The notes beneath the pieces are model-generated. The model did not search any database. It had not been told where the DNA came from and was given only the letters and a program-made list of their open reading frames with translations. The position numbers were made by a program, and so were the translations under genes. From JBBQFI01 sp038237805 (GTDB lineage: Bacteria > Verrucomicrobiota > Verrucomicrobiia > Chthoniobacterales > UBA10450): a stretch of DNA of 64,000 nucleotides. The stretch lies in assembly GCA_038237805.1 (NCBI GenBank), contig JBBRYI010000008.1, positions 116,638 through 180,637 on the forward strand, in the 5' to 3' direction. Below are positions 27,639 to 37,660 of this stretch, one piece after another. The number at the start of each line of letters is the position of its first letter. Position 1 is the first letter of the stretch.

Positions 27639-29732
27639 TTGTCTTTCAACAACAATATTTGCGAGCGTGTCGCCGTGAAGATTCGATTCCTTGCTGCGGC
27701 GGGACTGATGGCGTTGGCGACGGAGACCTTACTCGCCGCGCCAGCCACGCGGGAAAAGGCGATCGGTGTCGACCTCACTTACCGCGACCTCACCGTAAAA
27801 CCGGGCGACGACTTCGATGAGTATGCCAATGGTAGTTGGAGAAAAGCGACTGAAATGCCCGCTGATCGCGCCAGGATTGGAGTAGGCTTTGAGGTCTTTC
27901 AAAAAGCTGAGAAGCGTAATGCCGATTTAATTCGCGAAGCAGGCGCCGGCAAACCGAAGGCGGGAACCCCGCAACGTCTGATCGCCGACTACTACGCCGC
28001 CTTCATGGACATAGCGGGTATCGAGAAGCGAGGGCTCGATCCGCTCAAACAGAAACTCAGCGAGATCGAAAAGATCGCATCGAAAGACGATCTCGCTCGC
28101 GTGCTCGGCCAGCGCTTGCGCGCAGACGTTGATCCGCTCAACGCGACCGCGATGTGGACCGAGAATCTGTTCGGCCTTTTCGTCACACAAGCACTGAGCG
28201 ATCCCACCCGCACCGTGCCATACCTCTTGCAGGGCGGGCTGGGAATGTCCGACCGGGAATATTACGTGTCAGATAAGCCGGAGATGGCGAAGCTTCGAGG
28301 CCAGTATCAGGCTTATGTCAGCGACATCTTGAAACTCGCCGGCCTGAGCGAACCTTCCGCGCGCGCAGAGCGGATCATGGCTCTGGAAATGAAGATTGCC
28401 GCCGCTCACCTCGACCGCACGAGCAGCGAGGATGTTCACAAAGCGAACAATCCTTTGAGCGTTACGCAACTTTCCTCCGATGCGCCTGGGCTCAATTGGA
28501 AAGCGTACCTGGCCGCCGCCGGGCTCGATCGGCAGGCGACTCTTATTATATGGCAGGCATCGGCGATCAAAGGTCTCGCAGCGTTGGTCGGCACCGAGCC
28601 GCTCGAAACATGGAAGGATTGGATGACCTTCCATACGTTAAACCAAAGCGCCATCTATCTTCCGGGCGCTTATGACAATCTGCATTTCGGGTTTTACGGC
28701 AAGACACTACAGGGAACCCCGCAGCAGCTCGACCGCTGGAAACGCGCCGTCGCCCGTGTGAACGCCAATATCGGTGACGCGGTCGGAAAGATATACGTCG
28801 CGAAATATTTTCCGCCCTCGTCCAAAGCGGAGGTCCAGGAAATCGTGAAGAACCTTCTCGGCGCTTTCGACCGCCGCATCGATGCGCTTGTTTGGATGGC
28901 TCCGGCAACAAAGGCGCAGGCGAAAGCGAAGCTCAAGACCTTGCACGTAGGTGTTGGTTATCCTGAGAAATGGCGCGACTATGTCGGCCTCGCCATTCGA
29001 CCGGACGATGCTGTCGGTAACGCCTGGCGCGCAAGCGAGTGGGAATATAAGCACCAGCTGGCGAAGCTCGACCAGCGAATCGATCGCGATGAATGGTGGA
29101 TGACTCCGCAAACCGTGAACGCACTCAACCTTCCGCTCCAGAATGCGCTGAATTTTCCGGCTGCGATTTTGGAAGCGCCTTTCTTTAATCCGAGAGCCGA
29201 CGCAGCTGCTAACTATGGCGCTATTGGCGCAACCATCGGCCACGAGATTAGCCACAGCTTCGACAACATCGGTGCCGAATTTAACGCCGCGGGAAAGCTC
29301 GAGAATTGGTGGACGCCCGCGGACCAGGCCCATTTTAAAGAAGCGGGCAAACAGCTCGTCGACCAGTTCAGTGCCTATGAGCCTTTGCCAGGACTACACC
29401 TCAATGGCCAGCTAACACTGGGAGAAAACATCGCCGATCTCGCCGGCCTTTCTGCGGCCTATGACGCTTACAAGATGTCGCTGCACGGCAAACCGCTGCC
29501 GGTAGTTGAAGGACTTACTGGTGATCAACGCTTCTTCCTGGCCTTCGCGCAGAGTTGGCGACAGAAGATGCGCGAGGAAGCGCTGCGCCAGCAAATTGTG
29601 ACTAACGAACACGCGCCAGATCGCGAGCGCGCGCAAACAGTGCGCAACATCGATGCGTGGTACGAAGCCTATAGCGTCAAGCAGGAGGAGAAACTCTACC
29701 TTGCGCCCACAGATCGCGTTCGCATTTGGTAA
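27639..29732 (+). CDS. M13 (neprilysin-type) zinc endopeptidase
   Basis: The protein has up to 697 residues, with a TTG start at 27639 or a GTG at 27675, the latter directly before a signal peptide (KIRFLAAAGLMALATETLLA). PGDDFDEYANGSW is the M13 N-terminal box. The gluzincin site is HEISH (His535/His539) with the third ligand in GENIADLAG (Glu596) and Asp600. NALNLPLQNALNFPAAIL, upstream of the metal site, differs slightly from the family NAYYNP. The enzyme is exported and degrades peptides of small to moderate size. It is followed on the same strand by a BNR-repeat secreted protein whose first in-frame ATG overlaps its stop. Confidence 0.92.
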   Translation: MSFNNNICERVAVKIRFLAAAGLMALATETLLAAPATREKAIGVDLTYRDLTVKPGDDFDEYANGSWRKATEMPADRARIGVGFEVFQKAEKRNADLIREAGAGKPKAGTPQRLIADYYAAFMDIAGIEKRGLDPLKQKLSEIEKIASKDDLARVLGQRLRADVDPLNATAMWTENLFGLFVTQALSDPTRTVPYLLQGGLGMSDREYYVSDKPEMAKLRGQYQAYVSDILKLAGLSEPSARAERIMALEMKIAAAHLDRTSSEDVHKANNPLSVTQLSSDAPGLNWKAYLAAAGLDRQATLIIWQASAIKGLAALVGTEPLETWKDWMTFHTLNQSAIYLPGAYDNLHFGFYGKTLQGTPQQLDRWKRAVARVNANIGDAVGKIYVAKYFPPSSKAEVQEIVKNLLGAFDRRIDALVWMAPATKAQAKAKLKTLHVGVGYPEKWRDYVGLAIRPDDAVGNAWRASEWEYKHQLAKLDQRIDRDEWWMTPQTVNALNLPLQNALNFPAAILEAPFFNPRADAAANYGAIGATIGHEISHSFDNIGAEFNAAGKLENWWTPADQAHFKEAGKQLVDQFSAYEPLPGLHLNGQLTLGENIADLAGLSAAYDAYKMSLHGKPLPVVEGLTGDQRFFLAFAQSWRQKMREEALRQQIVTNEHAPDRERAQTVRNIDAWYEAYSVKQEEKLYLAPTDRVRIW

Positions 29733-29746
29733 GAACCACACCTGCC

Positions 29747-31960
29747 ATGCACTTAAGGAGTTTTAAGGTATCACGAGCGAGCTTTCTTACTATCCCGGCT
29801 TTGCTCTTTGCGATCGCTTCGGGCTATGCCGCTACGCAACATAAGCGCCTTCCAACAGAGGAACTCGAAAAATACGAGGACCCACCCATGTTCATTTTCA
29901 GGTTAGGGACCTCAGCGGCAATGGTCTCGCAGTTCGGCGCCTTCACGAGTGTTCAGGTTAACGTCGATGCGAACGGCCATAACATTACTGGCGACGCCGC
30001 GAATGAGCCCTCTCTCTCAGTCGACCCAACAAACCACAGCAGAATAGCCATTGGTTGGAGGCAGTTTGATAGCGTTTTTTCCAACTTCCGCGAAGCCGGT
30101 CGGGCTTACACTACCAATGCTGGCGCGTCGTGGACCTTCCCCGGCGTTCTTGAGAACAATGTTTTCCGTAGCGATCCCGTGTTGGCCTCCGATAGCGTCG
30201 GACGTTTCTTCTATCTCAGTCTTCTGCAGAATTTCTTTGACGACATCTGGCGTTCGCTCAATTTCGGTTTTTCCTGGACGCGCATCGCGCCTGCAACAGG
30301 AGGCGACAAGCAATGGTTCACGATCGATAACACGAACAGCGTCGGCCACGGATTCCAGTATCAATCCTGGAGTACTGACGGCAACAACTACGGTGGCCGC
30401 CAATTCAGCCGTTCCATCAATGGCGGCGCTACTTGGTTGGATCCGGTGAACATTCCCAACTTTCCCGCTTGGGGAACACTCGACGTGGACTCGACCGGCA
30501 ACCTCTTTGTCGGCGGAGTGAATCTGACCACGAACCAGATCTGGTGCGACCGCTCGACTAACGCAAAGAACGCTGCCGCCATACCAAGTTTCGATCGAAG
30601 CACCGCAATCAATCTCGGCGGCGACATCGTTTCCGCTGAGCCGATAAATCCGGAAGGAATTGTTGGGCAGGTTTACGTAGCGGTGGACCGCTCGGGCACG
30701 AGTACGAATAACTACCTTTACATGCTTGCGAGTGTGCAACCCGCTGGCTTCACCACCGGAAGTGACGTGATGTTCGTGCGCAGCACCAACTTGGGAACAA
30801 CATTCAGCGCTCCGCGTCGTGTCAACGACGACCCGGTCAATCATGCCAAATGGCACTGGTTCGGCACAATGTCAGTCGCCCCGAATAAACGCATAGACGT
30901 TGTTTGGCTCGACACACGCAACGCCGCGAATAACACCAACTCGCAACTCTTCTATTCTTATAGCACCAACGCAGGAAGCACCTGGTCGCCTAACGTGGCG
31001 GTAAGCACTTCGTTCAATCCCTTCCTCGGTTATCCGAACCAGAACAAGATGGGTGATTACATCTCCATTGTTTCAGACAATACCGGAGCCGATGTCGCCT
31101 ACTGCGCCACCTTCAATGGCGAACAAGACATTTATTATGTTCGCGTCGCTCCGCTCGCATCCCGGTTGCTCAACATCTCCACTCGCGCGCATGTCCAGAC
31201 CGGCGATCGGGTGCTCATCGCTGGATTTATCATCACTGGTACTGGTCCTAAGAGAGTTATTATTCGCGGACTCGGTCCTTCGCTTAGTGGTGTTGGAGCT
31301 ACTTTGGCCGACCCGACTTTGGAACTTCATCGCGGCAGCGCGACGTTAGCTACAAACGACAACTGGAAAACCCAATCAAACGGCACAAGCCAGCAAGCGG
31401 AGATCGAGGCCACAACCATTCCGCCAACGAACAACTTGGAATCGGCCATCGTAGCTACGCTTAATCCGGGAACATACACCGCCATTCTTAAAGGTAAGAA
31501 TAACGGAACCGGTGTGGGGTTAGTTGAGGTTTACGATCTCACGGCGGCAGGCAGCTCGAACTTCGCGAACATCAGTACACGTGGATTGGTCGGCACGGGT
31601 AATGACGTCATGATCGGCGGTGTTATTGTCGGCGGAGGCAACAGCGTCGGTAGCAGAGTAGCTGTCCGCGCAATCGGGCCTTCCTTAACCAGCGCGGGAA
31701 TTCAGGCGGCCTTGCGCGATCCTACTCTCGACCTGCACAATGGGAACGGAGTAACCATCGCGACGAATGATAACTGGAAACTCAACGATCAAACCCACCA
31801 ATCGCAGGAAGCCGAAGTGCGCGCGACCGGGATTGCGCCGACAAATGATTTTGAGTCAACCATAGTCACGACTCTTGCGCCTGGTAACTACACCGCGGTG
31901 GTGCGGGGTAAGAACAACACCATTGGCGTCGCCTTAGTGGAGACTTACAATCTGCCATAG
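29747..31960 (+). CDS. Secreted BNR/sialidase-like beta-propeller protein with two NISTRG modules
   Basis: The protein has about 737 residues from MHLRSFKV, with a signal peptide (LTIPALLFAIASGYAAT). The central 400 residues carry repeated Asp-box-like units (SINGGATWLDP, STNAGSTWSPN, TNAGASWTF), typical of six-bladed BNR propellers. Catalytic sialidase Arg triads are not evident, so glycan binding is more likely than cleavage. Two NISTR modules close the protein (from about residues 485 and 610). The whole is probably surface-exposed. Its start is about 14 bp after the M13 peptidase stop, so co-expression is likely. Confidence 0.83.
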   Translation: MHLRSFKVSRASFLTIPALLFAIASGYAATQHKRLPTEELEKYEDPPMFIFRLGTSAAMVSQFGAFTSVQVNVDANGHNITGDAANEPSLSVDPTNHSRIAIGWRQFDSVFSNFREAGRAYTTNAGASWTFPGVLENNVFRSDPVLASDSVGRFFYLSLLQNFFDDIWRSLNFGFSWTRIAPATGGDKQWFTIDNTNSVGHGFQYQSWSTDGNNYGGRQFSRSINGGATWLDPVNIPNFPAWGTLDVDSTGNLFVGGVNLTTNQIWCDRSTNAKNAAAIPSFDRSTAINLGGDIVSAEPINPEGIVGQVYVAVDRSGTSTNNYLYMLASVQPAGFTTGSDVMFVRSTNLGTTFSAPRRVNDDPVNHAKWHWFGTMSVAPNKRIDVVWLDTRNAANNTNSQLFYSYSTNAGSTWSPNVAVSTSFNPFLGYPNQNKMGDYISIVSDNTGADVAYCATFNGEQDIYYVRVAPLASRLLNISTRAHVQTGDRVLIAGFIITGTGPKRVIIRGLGPSLSGVGATLADPTLELHRGSATLATNDNWKTQSNGTSQQAEIEATTIPPTNNLESAIVATLNPGTYTAILKGKNNGTGVGLVEVYDLTAAGSSNFANISTRGLVGTGNDVMIGGVIVGGGNSVGSRVAVRAIGPSLTSAGIQAALRDPTLDLHNGNGVTIATNDNWKLNDQTHQSQEAEVRATGIAPTNDFESTIVTTLAPGNYTAVVRGKNNTIGVALVETYNLP

Positions 31961-32013
31961 CAAAACGAAACACAGATGGCTGTCAGTCGCTTCACCGGCG
32001 GATTCTTTTCATT

Positions 32014-32523
32014 GTGATTGTGATCCTCTTCGGTGTTTCGGGCGCGGGAAAAACTACCGTCGGTCAAATGCTAGCCGACGAACTTGGTTGGAAGTTCTAT
32101 GAGGGCGACGATTTCCATTCGCAGGCGAACATCGACAAAATGCACGCGGGTGTTCCGCTGACGGATCAAGACAGGCAGCCATGGCTAGATAGTTTACGCG
32201 AGCTGATCGAGCAATGTCTCGTTGCAAAACAAAATGCAGTCCTAACCTGTTCCGCGCTAAAGAAATCGTACCGAAGTTACCTGCGCGTGAACGAACAGGT
32301 GCAGTTCGTCTATCTGCGCGATAGCTATGAGTTGGTAGCCAATCAACTTCGGCAAAGGCACGGACATTTCATGAATCCGGAGTTATTGCGAAGTCAGTTC
32401 GCCACCCTGGAAGAACCGGAAGCTGCGGAAGGCGTAATCACAATCGAGCTTGGGCGAAGTCCGCGCAAACTGGTGGACGAGATCAAGAAGAAGCTAGGCT
32501 TGTCGGATGACTCAACCGAGTAA
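32014..32523 (+). CDS. gntK: Gluconokinase
   Basis: The 169-residue protein has the P-loop GVSGAGKTT, FYEGDDFHSQANIDKM, TDQDRQPWLDSL, LTCSALKKSYR and VYLRDSYELV, all landmark blocks of GntK-type gluconate kinases. It phosphorylates D-gluconate to 6-phosphogluconate in the cytoplasm. No gluconate permease or regulator is next to it. The frame could start at GTG 32014 (VIVILFGVSG) or an alternative a few codons down. Confidence 0.92.
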   Translation: MIVILFGVSGAGKTTVGQMLADELGWKFYEGDDFHSQANIDKMHAGVPLTDQDRQPWLDSLRELIEQCLVAKQNAVLTCSALKKSYRSYLRVNEQVQFVYLRDSYELVANQLRQRHGHFMNPELLRSQFATLEEPEAAEGVITIELGRSPRKLVDEIKKKLGLSDDSTE

Positions 32524-32574
32524 TCGAATCCAGTCGGACTCGGACGTAGATGGTTAGGTTTTATCCAGCCGCTC

Positions 32575-32670
32575 TCATGCGCATTCCTCTCCCTGAGGGA
32601 GAGGATTAAGGTGAGGGCCCGTCCGCTTCGCCAAGCCCTCACCCTACCCTCTCTCAATGGGAGAGGGATC
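32575..32670. repeat. Palindromic REP element (CTCTCCC/GGGAGAGG)
   Basis: CCTCTCCCTGAGGGAGAGG forms a compact hairpin. It is followed by GGTGAGGGCC and CCCTCACCCTACCCTCTCTC with a closing GGGAGAGGG. This is the widespread intergenic 'CCCTCACCC' repeat type, between gntK and the convergent oxidoreductase gene. Confidence 0.7.
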
Positions 32671-32793
32671 GCTAAAAGATCGCGGCACGAAATACGGCGG
32701 ACATAGCCGCATATTATTGCCATCGCCCACGACGCAGCTCATCCACGGCGAAGACGGGAGGGCCGATCACTTTCGACAACTCGTTAGGTTACC

Positions 32794-33933
32794 TTACTGT
32801 GAAGCCGGCTTGGCGTCGACTAACTCCGGCGGTTCGCTCGCCGGCAATTTTTGCACCTGCTCACGCGTCGGTCGTTTCGCGCGCGGAACCTGTTCCACCG
32901 GCTCCACCTTTCCGCTGGCTATCGATCTTTCAATTGCTTTGATCACGCACACATCGCATAACCCTTCCTCGCCATCCGGTTCCGGCTCCTTGTTATCCAG
33001 CACGCAATCGGAAAAATATTTTGTCTCGCCCGCGAACTGATCGACTTTGTCGAACGTCTTTTCGTCCTTCTTCCCTTTTACTGTCACCGCCAGCGTCTGT
33101 CCCTTTTCCCACGTAAATCCCGGCGTCATCATCAAATCGCCTTCCGTACCCGAGACGCGATACTCGCTCACCGCTTCCGATCCGTAGCTGATTGTGAATT
33201 GCGCGATGCGTTCGTCCGGGAACCGCAGCCACACGCTCACTATCTCTGGAATCTCACTGAATCGTTCGTCGCCTTTCGTGCTTGCCGTCCGCCCAAACGC
33301 TTCCATCGGTTCCGCGCCAAAAAGATTGCGCACGCCGTTGATCGGGTACGGTCCCATATCCGGAAGCGGCCCGGCCCACTTGTCGCTTTCCGTGCGATGA
33401 TTCGACGCCTCGATTTGCTGAGTGAAGATGGAAGAAAAAATGCGCGCCTTGCCAAGTTTCCCGCTCCGCAGCGTCTCGATTGCTTCCAGCGTGGCTTCCT
33501 CAAAATGAAGCCGGTAAGCGATCATCAACTTCGCCCCCGATTTGCGACCAGCTTCGATCATGGCGCGGCAATCCTCAATTGTCGGCGCCATCGGTTTCTC
33601 GCATAGCACATGAATGCCGGCGGTGAGCGCGCGTATGGCAAAATCGCGATGCATTGTATTCGGCGTCGCCAGATAAATCGCGTCGATCTTCCCCGACTTC
33701 AGCAACGCATCGAACCCATCATAGCCACACACGTGCTCGATCTTATATTTCTCGCTCAACTCTCGGCCCTTTTTTGCATCGCCGGTCACTAGCGCAGTCA
33801 TCACCGAATTGCCGGTCTTCGCTACTCCCGGCATGAAATCCTCCTGCGCGATCCAACCCGCGCCCACCACCGCGTAACGCACCTTCCGTCCGTCCGCCCG
33901 TTCCTTCACTGGATGCAATAGACTCATCGCCAA
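32794..33933 (-). CDS. Gfo/Idh/MocA-family oxidoreductase
   Basis: The 379-residue protein has an N-terminal NAD(P)-binding fold (YAVVGAGWIAQEDFMPGVAK), then CEKPMAPTIEDCRAM with the EKP motif that places the nicotinamide, and RLHFEEATLEAIE as the dinucleotide-binding end. The C-terminal GFO_IDH domain contains GPLPDMGPYPING (catalytic region; the family often has D..H). Substrates are sugars or inositol derivatives, not predictable here. The last about 40 residues (VPRAKRPTREQVQKLPASEP) form a Lys/Pro-rich extension. Confidence 0.88.
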   Translation of the reverse strand: MAMSLLHPVKERADGRKVRYAVVGAGWIAQEDFMPGVAKTGNSVMTALVTGDAKKGRELSEKYKIEHVCGYDGFDALLKSGKIDAIYLATPNTMHRDFAIRALTAGIHVLCEKPMAPTIEDCRAMIEAGRKSGAKLMIAYRLHFEEATLEAIETLRSGKLGKARIFSSIFTQQIEASNHRTESDKWAGPLPDMGPYPINGVRNLFGAEPMEAFGRTASTKGDERFSEIPEIVSVWLRFPDERIAQFTISYGSEAVSEYRVSGTEGDLMMTPGFTWEKGQTLAVTVKGKKDEKTFDKVDQFAGETKYFSDCVLDNKEPEPDGEEGLCDVCVIKAIERSIASGKVEPVEQVPRAKRPTREQVQKLPASEPPELVDAKPASQ

Positions 33934-34159
33934 GAAATCGCGCGCCGTCAGTATTGCGTTCGTGTTTCCTAGTTAACGCATTCATTTGGCAGAGCGCGAC
34001 CGGGCGCGCCACCATGATCGATCTCTAATGTCTCCTCATTTCCTACTTTCCTGATTCAGTTTCTTGAGCAATTCCCTTCCTGGTTTCCTGGCTTCCAGAT
34101 TCAAATTCGCCTTCCACATTTTCGAACGACAACTCCAGCACTACCGTCTAGATTGCGCG
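33934..34159. other. Divergent promoter region without a gene
   Basis: The DNA is pyrimidine-rich ('TTCCTACTTTCCTG', 'CTTCCTGGTTTCCTGG'). It lies between the oxidoreductase and the small periplasmic protein, which are transcribed divergently. No promoter boxes can be named with confidence. Confidence 0.3.
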
Positions 34160-34471
34160 ATGACTAAACTTATTGCGTTGGTAGCGGCAGGACTCTTTGT
34201 AGCAGGCACGATGTTCGCGGGCGAACACGGCAACTGCACAAAGAAAGTCGGAAACGAAAAGGCGGCCTGTGAGGCTTCATTGGCCAGTCTCGACCTCACC
34301 GCCGATCAGAAGACAAAGATGGATACGGCTATGGCCGAGCATCACAAAGCCGGTTGCTCTAAAGAGAGCGAGAAGGCCTACATGAAAGAGGCCAAAGGCG
34401 TCCTGACCCCAGAGCAGTACGCGAAATTCAAAGCCGAATGCAAAGGCGAGAAAGGCGACACCAAGGCGTAA
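34160..34471 (+). CDS. Small secreted LTxxQ-like protein
   Basis: The 103-residue protein has a signal peptide (MTKLIALVAAGLFVAGTMFAG). The mature part has three Cys (NCTKK, AACEA, GCSKE) plus a fourth late one (AECKG). Two heptad-like stretches carry LDLTADQKTKMDTAM and GVLTPEQYAKFKAE, which resemble the LTxxQ motif of Spy/CpxP periplasmic chaperones. This similarity is suggestive only. A strong hairpin terminator follows. Confidence 0.75.
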   Translation: MTKLIALVAAGLFVAGTMFAGEHGNCTKKVGNEKAACEASLASLDLTADQKTKMDTAMAEHHKAGCSKESEKAYMKEAKGVLTPEQYAKFKAECKGEKGDTKA

Positions 34472-34498
34472 TCGCCAGCTTCACTCAGATCAAAGCGT

Positions 34499-34533
34499 CG
34501 CGCCGAGAGTAATCTCGGCGCGGTTCTGCTTGA
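34499..34533 (+). terminator. Rho-independent-like terminator
   Basis: CGCGCCGAGA-GTAA-TCTCGGCGCG is a 10-bp perfect GC-rich stem with a 4-base loop followed by a weak T-rich tail (GTTCTGCTT). It lies 28 bp after the LTxxQ-like gene. Confidence 0.75.
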
Positions 34534-34600
34534 GAGAAAAAGCGTGACATCCCGCTGGGCCGCCGATTAATCTTGCGGCCGCACCGGGGATGCGTGCCGT

Positions 34601-37486
34601 GTGAGCGTGCGCGGAAAGGGCAGCTACTTGAAAAAAAATTCCAGCTTTCGATTCGGATTCTCTAATCCGCGCATCTTAGCGGCCTTCACATTTTGCCTTG
34701 CTGGCGTGGGTCTGGCATTACTGAGTGTCTCCGCAAATCCACCGAGTGAAGTTACACGCTCAGTTGCAAAATCCTCACTCAATCGTGCGGCCGTAGAGCA
34801 AATCCGCCAGGGCGTTTACCGCCACCATCCCGTGACCTACGTCGTCAAAAACGGCAAAGCCGTTTTCCAGGGTGATATCGTTCTTGAGAAAATCGATCCC
34901 ATCGATCTCCAGCATCGGCGGTCTGCCGCCGGTGTCGACTCTTTCAGCATCGACTACAGCCAATACCTGTGGCCCCGGGTTGGTAATCAATACCAGATTC
35001 CCTACATCATTGGTGCTGGCAGCGGCGATCTTACCAATCTCAATACCGCTATCTCCCAGTTCAACAGCACCTTTGCCAACATCAAATTCGTCACCCGCAC
35101 GACTCAACCCGACTACGTCAACTTCTACTTCGATCCCAACAACAACAATGGCCAGGGCGAAGCTTCCCTCGGCCGCGCCGGCGGCGAGCAACCGATCCAG
35201 GGCGCAGGTGGATCGGTCAATCCTTGTTCCGTCGGAACCATCCTGCATGAAATGGGACATGCCATTGGCCTTTGGCACGAGCAAGCCCGTCCCGATCGCA
35301 ACACCTATATCTCGGTCAATTACGCCAACGTAATCAAAGGCTCCTTTTACAACTACGATCAGATCTACGACGACGCGCAGCAGACCACCTTGTTCGACTA
35401 CGCATCGCTCATGGAGTATCCGGCGCTCTCCTTCTCCCGCAATGGAGGTCCAGTCATTGAAACTATTCCCGCCGGAATTCCCCTTTCGAATCCGAACGGC
35501 TACAGCCGCGCCGACATCGACGGTATCCAGCGACTTTACGGCAACCCTCCTACTGCCGTTACAGTTACCAGTAATCCTGCCGGACTGCAGGTTATCGTCG
35601 ATGGCTCGACCGTTACTACGCCGCAAGTTTTCAACTGGGCGCTGAATTCCACTCATACGCTCGATATTCCGTCCGGCGTGCAGAGCCAGCCGGGCTTGAT
35701 CACCGGCAGCAACGTAGCCACCACCTTTTATTACACCTACGGCCGCTGGAATGATGCCACCGCCGCTTCCCATATGATCACCGTTCTTCCCGGGAATGGA
35801 AACCTTGCCACTCCCAGGACATCTCCCGCGGTAACGACTTACTCGGCCAACTTCATCCAGCTCGTTCCCTACACCGCTACCGTTTTCCCCTCAGGCACGG
35901 GGACCGTTACACCTTCACCGGCGCCACAGAGCTATCCCGGGTCCGGGCTCGTCTTTTACACTGCCCGCCAGCAAGCCACGCTTACAGCCACTCCGAATGC
36001 AGGCCAAAACTTCTATGACTTCAACAACGCGCCCTTCTGGCTTCCCGGCGGCCTCGGCGCTAATCCCAAGACCTTCTACGTTCCAGATACGGGGCTCACC
36101 GTTAATACTACCACCAGGTTCTCTCCCAACCCCGTCTATACTGTCAACGTCTCGCCGAATTCGTTCAGCTCTAATCTCTACATCTTACCCAACGGCGGTT
36201 TTTCTTACGCACCGAAAAACTTTTCTGCCTTCTATGATTCTGGCTGGACTTCCGGCAGCAGCCATACCCTCGCCGTCGATACTACCGAATACCCTTATAG
36301 CTTCGGTAGTCGCTATGCTTTTAATAACTGGAGCGACGGCGCAGTTACCGCGAGCCATTCCGTTGTTCTCCCGGCTAACAGCACGACCTACACCGCAAAC
36401 CTGACGCCGCAGTTTTACGTGACTGATTACGTCTACGAAGACTGCGCCGGCTCCATCAACGTAACTCCCGCTTCTCCTACCTTTGATGGTTTTTATCCCA
36501 GCGGCACTACCCTCACCTTTACCCAAACAACTAACTCCGGATGGACCTTCACCGGTTGGCAATACGACCTTAGCGGAACCGTAAACCCGAAAATGCTTAC
36601 CGTGACCGACGAAGTTTTTGTTACCGCTGACTATAACACCATCGCGACGCCTCTTACTCTTACCACCTTGAGTCCCGCCTCAGTCCTTTCTGGAAGTCCC
36701 GGTTTTACACTGACCCTGAATGGCACGGGTTTTACACCGAGCTCGCTCGTCTCCGTGAACGGAACATTCCCCACGGTAAATTATCTCAATAGCACACAGC
36801 TGACCGTCACGGTTCCCGCCGCAGCAGTCGCTCAGCCGGGAGGGTTCCAGGTGTGGATTGCCAGCTTCCCCGACGGAGCACCTTGCGTCGCCTTCGCCGC
36901 TCTTCCGTTTAACGTTGGCAACCGCCTGACGAGCGTGATCTCGCGCATGACGCACGGCGTCGCGGGAATCTTCGATATCAATCTCTCGCTCACGGGTCCC
37001 CGCGGCATCGAACCCCGCACCAGTACCACACTCGGCGCCGGTAACTATGCCCTGATCTTTACCTTTGTCGACAATCTCACCAGCGTAGCTAGTGCCAGCG
37101 TCACTAGCCACGATCCAGCCGGCGGAACCGGAACGGTAAGCGGCAGCCCCATTGTTGGACCTAATACGCCCTTGGGCCTAACTGACAAGCAGTGCGCTGT
37201 TAACCTAACGAACGTGAGCAATGGCCAGTATATCACCGTTACTTTAAATAGCGTGTCCGACACGGCGGGCCGCAGCGGCAACGTCATTGGCCCAGAAATG
37301 GGTGTCCTCATCGGCGACACGAGTGGAAACGGTTCGGTCAACTCTGTGGATATAGGTCAGGTCAAAGTCCAATCCGGGCAGTTGGTCACGGGGGCAAACT
37401 TCCGTACCGATCTGAGCGCCAATGGCTCGATCAACTCCGGGGACATTGGAATGGTGAAGTTAAGGAGCGGCACAGGTCTGCCCTAA
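34601..37486 (+). CDS. Secreted astacin-type (M12A) zinc metalloprotease with beta repeats and dockerin-like end
   Basis: The protein has up to 961 residues. GTG 34601 or TTG 34628 are possible starts, and the signal peptide core is LAAFTFCLAGVGLALLSVSA. The propeptide-like part is followed by the catalytic site HEMGHAIGLWHEQARPDR (His216 and following; HExxHxxGxxH) and a Met-turn SLMEYP. Beyond about residue 320 come PEGA-like and bacterial repeat beta units (PAGLQVIVDGS; FTGWQYDLSG). An IPT/TIG domain follows (LSPASVLSGSPGFTLTLNG), then the TNVSNGQ beta domain and a duplicated dockerin-like end (GDTSGNGSVNSVDIGQ; ANGSINSGDIG). It is probably a cell-surface or secreted protease. Confidence 0.88.
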   Translation: MSVRGKGSYLKKNSSFRFGFSNPRILAAFTFCLAGVGLALLSVSANPPSEVTRSVAKSSLNRAAVEQIRQGVYRHHPVTYVVKNGKAVFQGDIVLEKIDPIDLQHRRSAAGVDSFSIDYSQYLWPRVGNQYQIPYIIGAGSGDLTNLNTAISQFNSTFANIKFVTRTTQPDYVNFYFDPNNNNGQGEASLGRAGGEQPIQGAGGSVNPCSVGTILHEMGHAIGLWHEQARPDRNTYISVNYANVIKGSFYNYDQIYDDAQQTTLFDYASLMEYPALSFSRNGGPVIETIPAGIPLSNPNGYSRADIDGIQRLYGNPPTAVTVTSNPAGLQVIVDGSTVTTPQVFNWALNSTHTLDIPSGVQSQPGLITGSNVATTFYYTYGRWNDATAASHMITVLPGNGNLATPRTSPAVTTYSANFIQLVPYTATVFPSGTGTVTPSPAPQSYPGSGLVFYTARQQATLTATPNAGQNFYDFNNAPFWLPGGLGANPKTFYVPDTGLTVNTTTRFSPNPVYTVNVSPNSFSSNLYILPNGGFSYAPKNFSAFYDSGWTSGSSHTLAVDTTEYPYSFGSRYAFNNWSDGAVTASHSVVLPANSTTYTANLTPQFYVTDYVYEDCAGSINVTPASPTFDGFYPSGTTLTFTQTTNSGWTFTGWQYDLSGTVNPKMLTVTDEVFVTADYNTIATPLTLTTLSPASVLSGSPGFTLTLNGTGFTPSSLVSVNGTFPTVNYLNSTQLTVTVPAAAVAQPGGFQVWIASFPDGAPCVAFAALPFNVGNRLTSVISRMTHGVAGIFDINLSLTGPRGIEPRTSTTLGAGNYALIFTFVDNLTSVASASVTSHDPAGGTGTVSGSPIVGPNTPLGLTDKQCAVNLTNVSNGQYITVTLNSVSDTAGRSGNVIGPEMGVLIGDTSGNGSVNSVDIGQVKVQSGQLVTGANFRTDLSANGSINSGDIGMVKLRSGTGLP

Positions 37487-37660
37487 CAGCCGATCAATCC
37501 TTGTGAACGGGGGAGCACTGGCTCCCGACGGCACCGAGACTGGGCGTCTTCTTTAGCCTTTTCGACGTCCTACTCTCTCCTGTTCGCTCATAACGAGGTA
37601 AATATTTTGACTTCCGCCTCCTTCAACATCCGCCAATAATAGCGCGTGCGATATTTCGAG
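37487..37660. other. Gap after the metalloprotease
   Basis: A hairpin GGGAGC-ACTG-GCTCCC (about 37511-37526) lies 25 bp after the stop and may terminate transcription, although no T-run follows. The remainder is leader for the outer-membrane protein gene. Confidence 0.4.

Noticed and set aside
32575..32670. CRISPR-like repeat
   Set aside because: Only one palindromic unit exists, with no spacer periodicity. It is a REP-type element.
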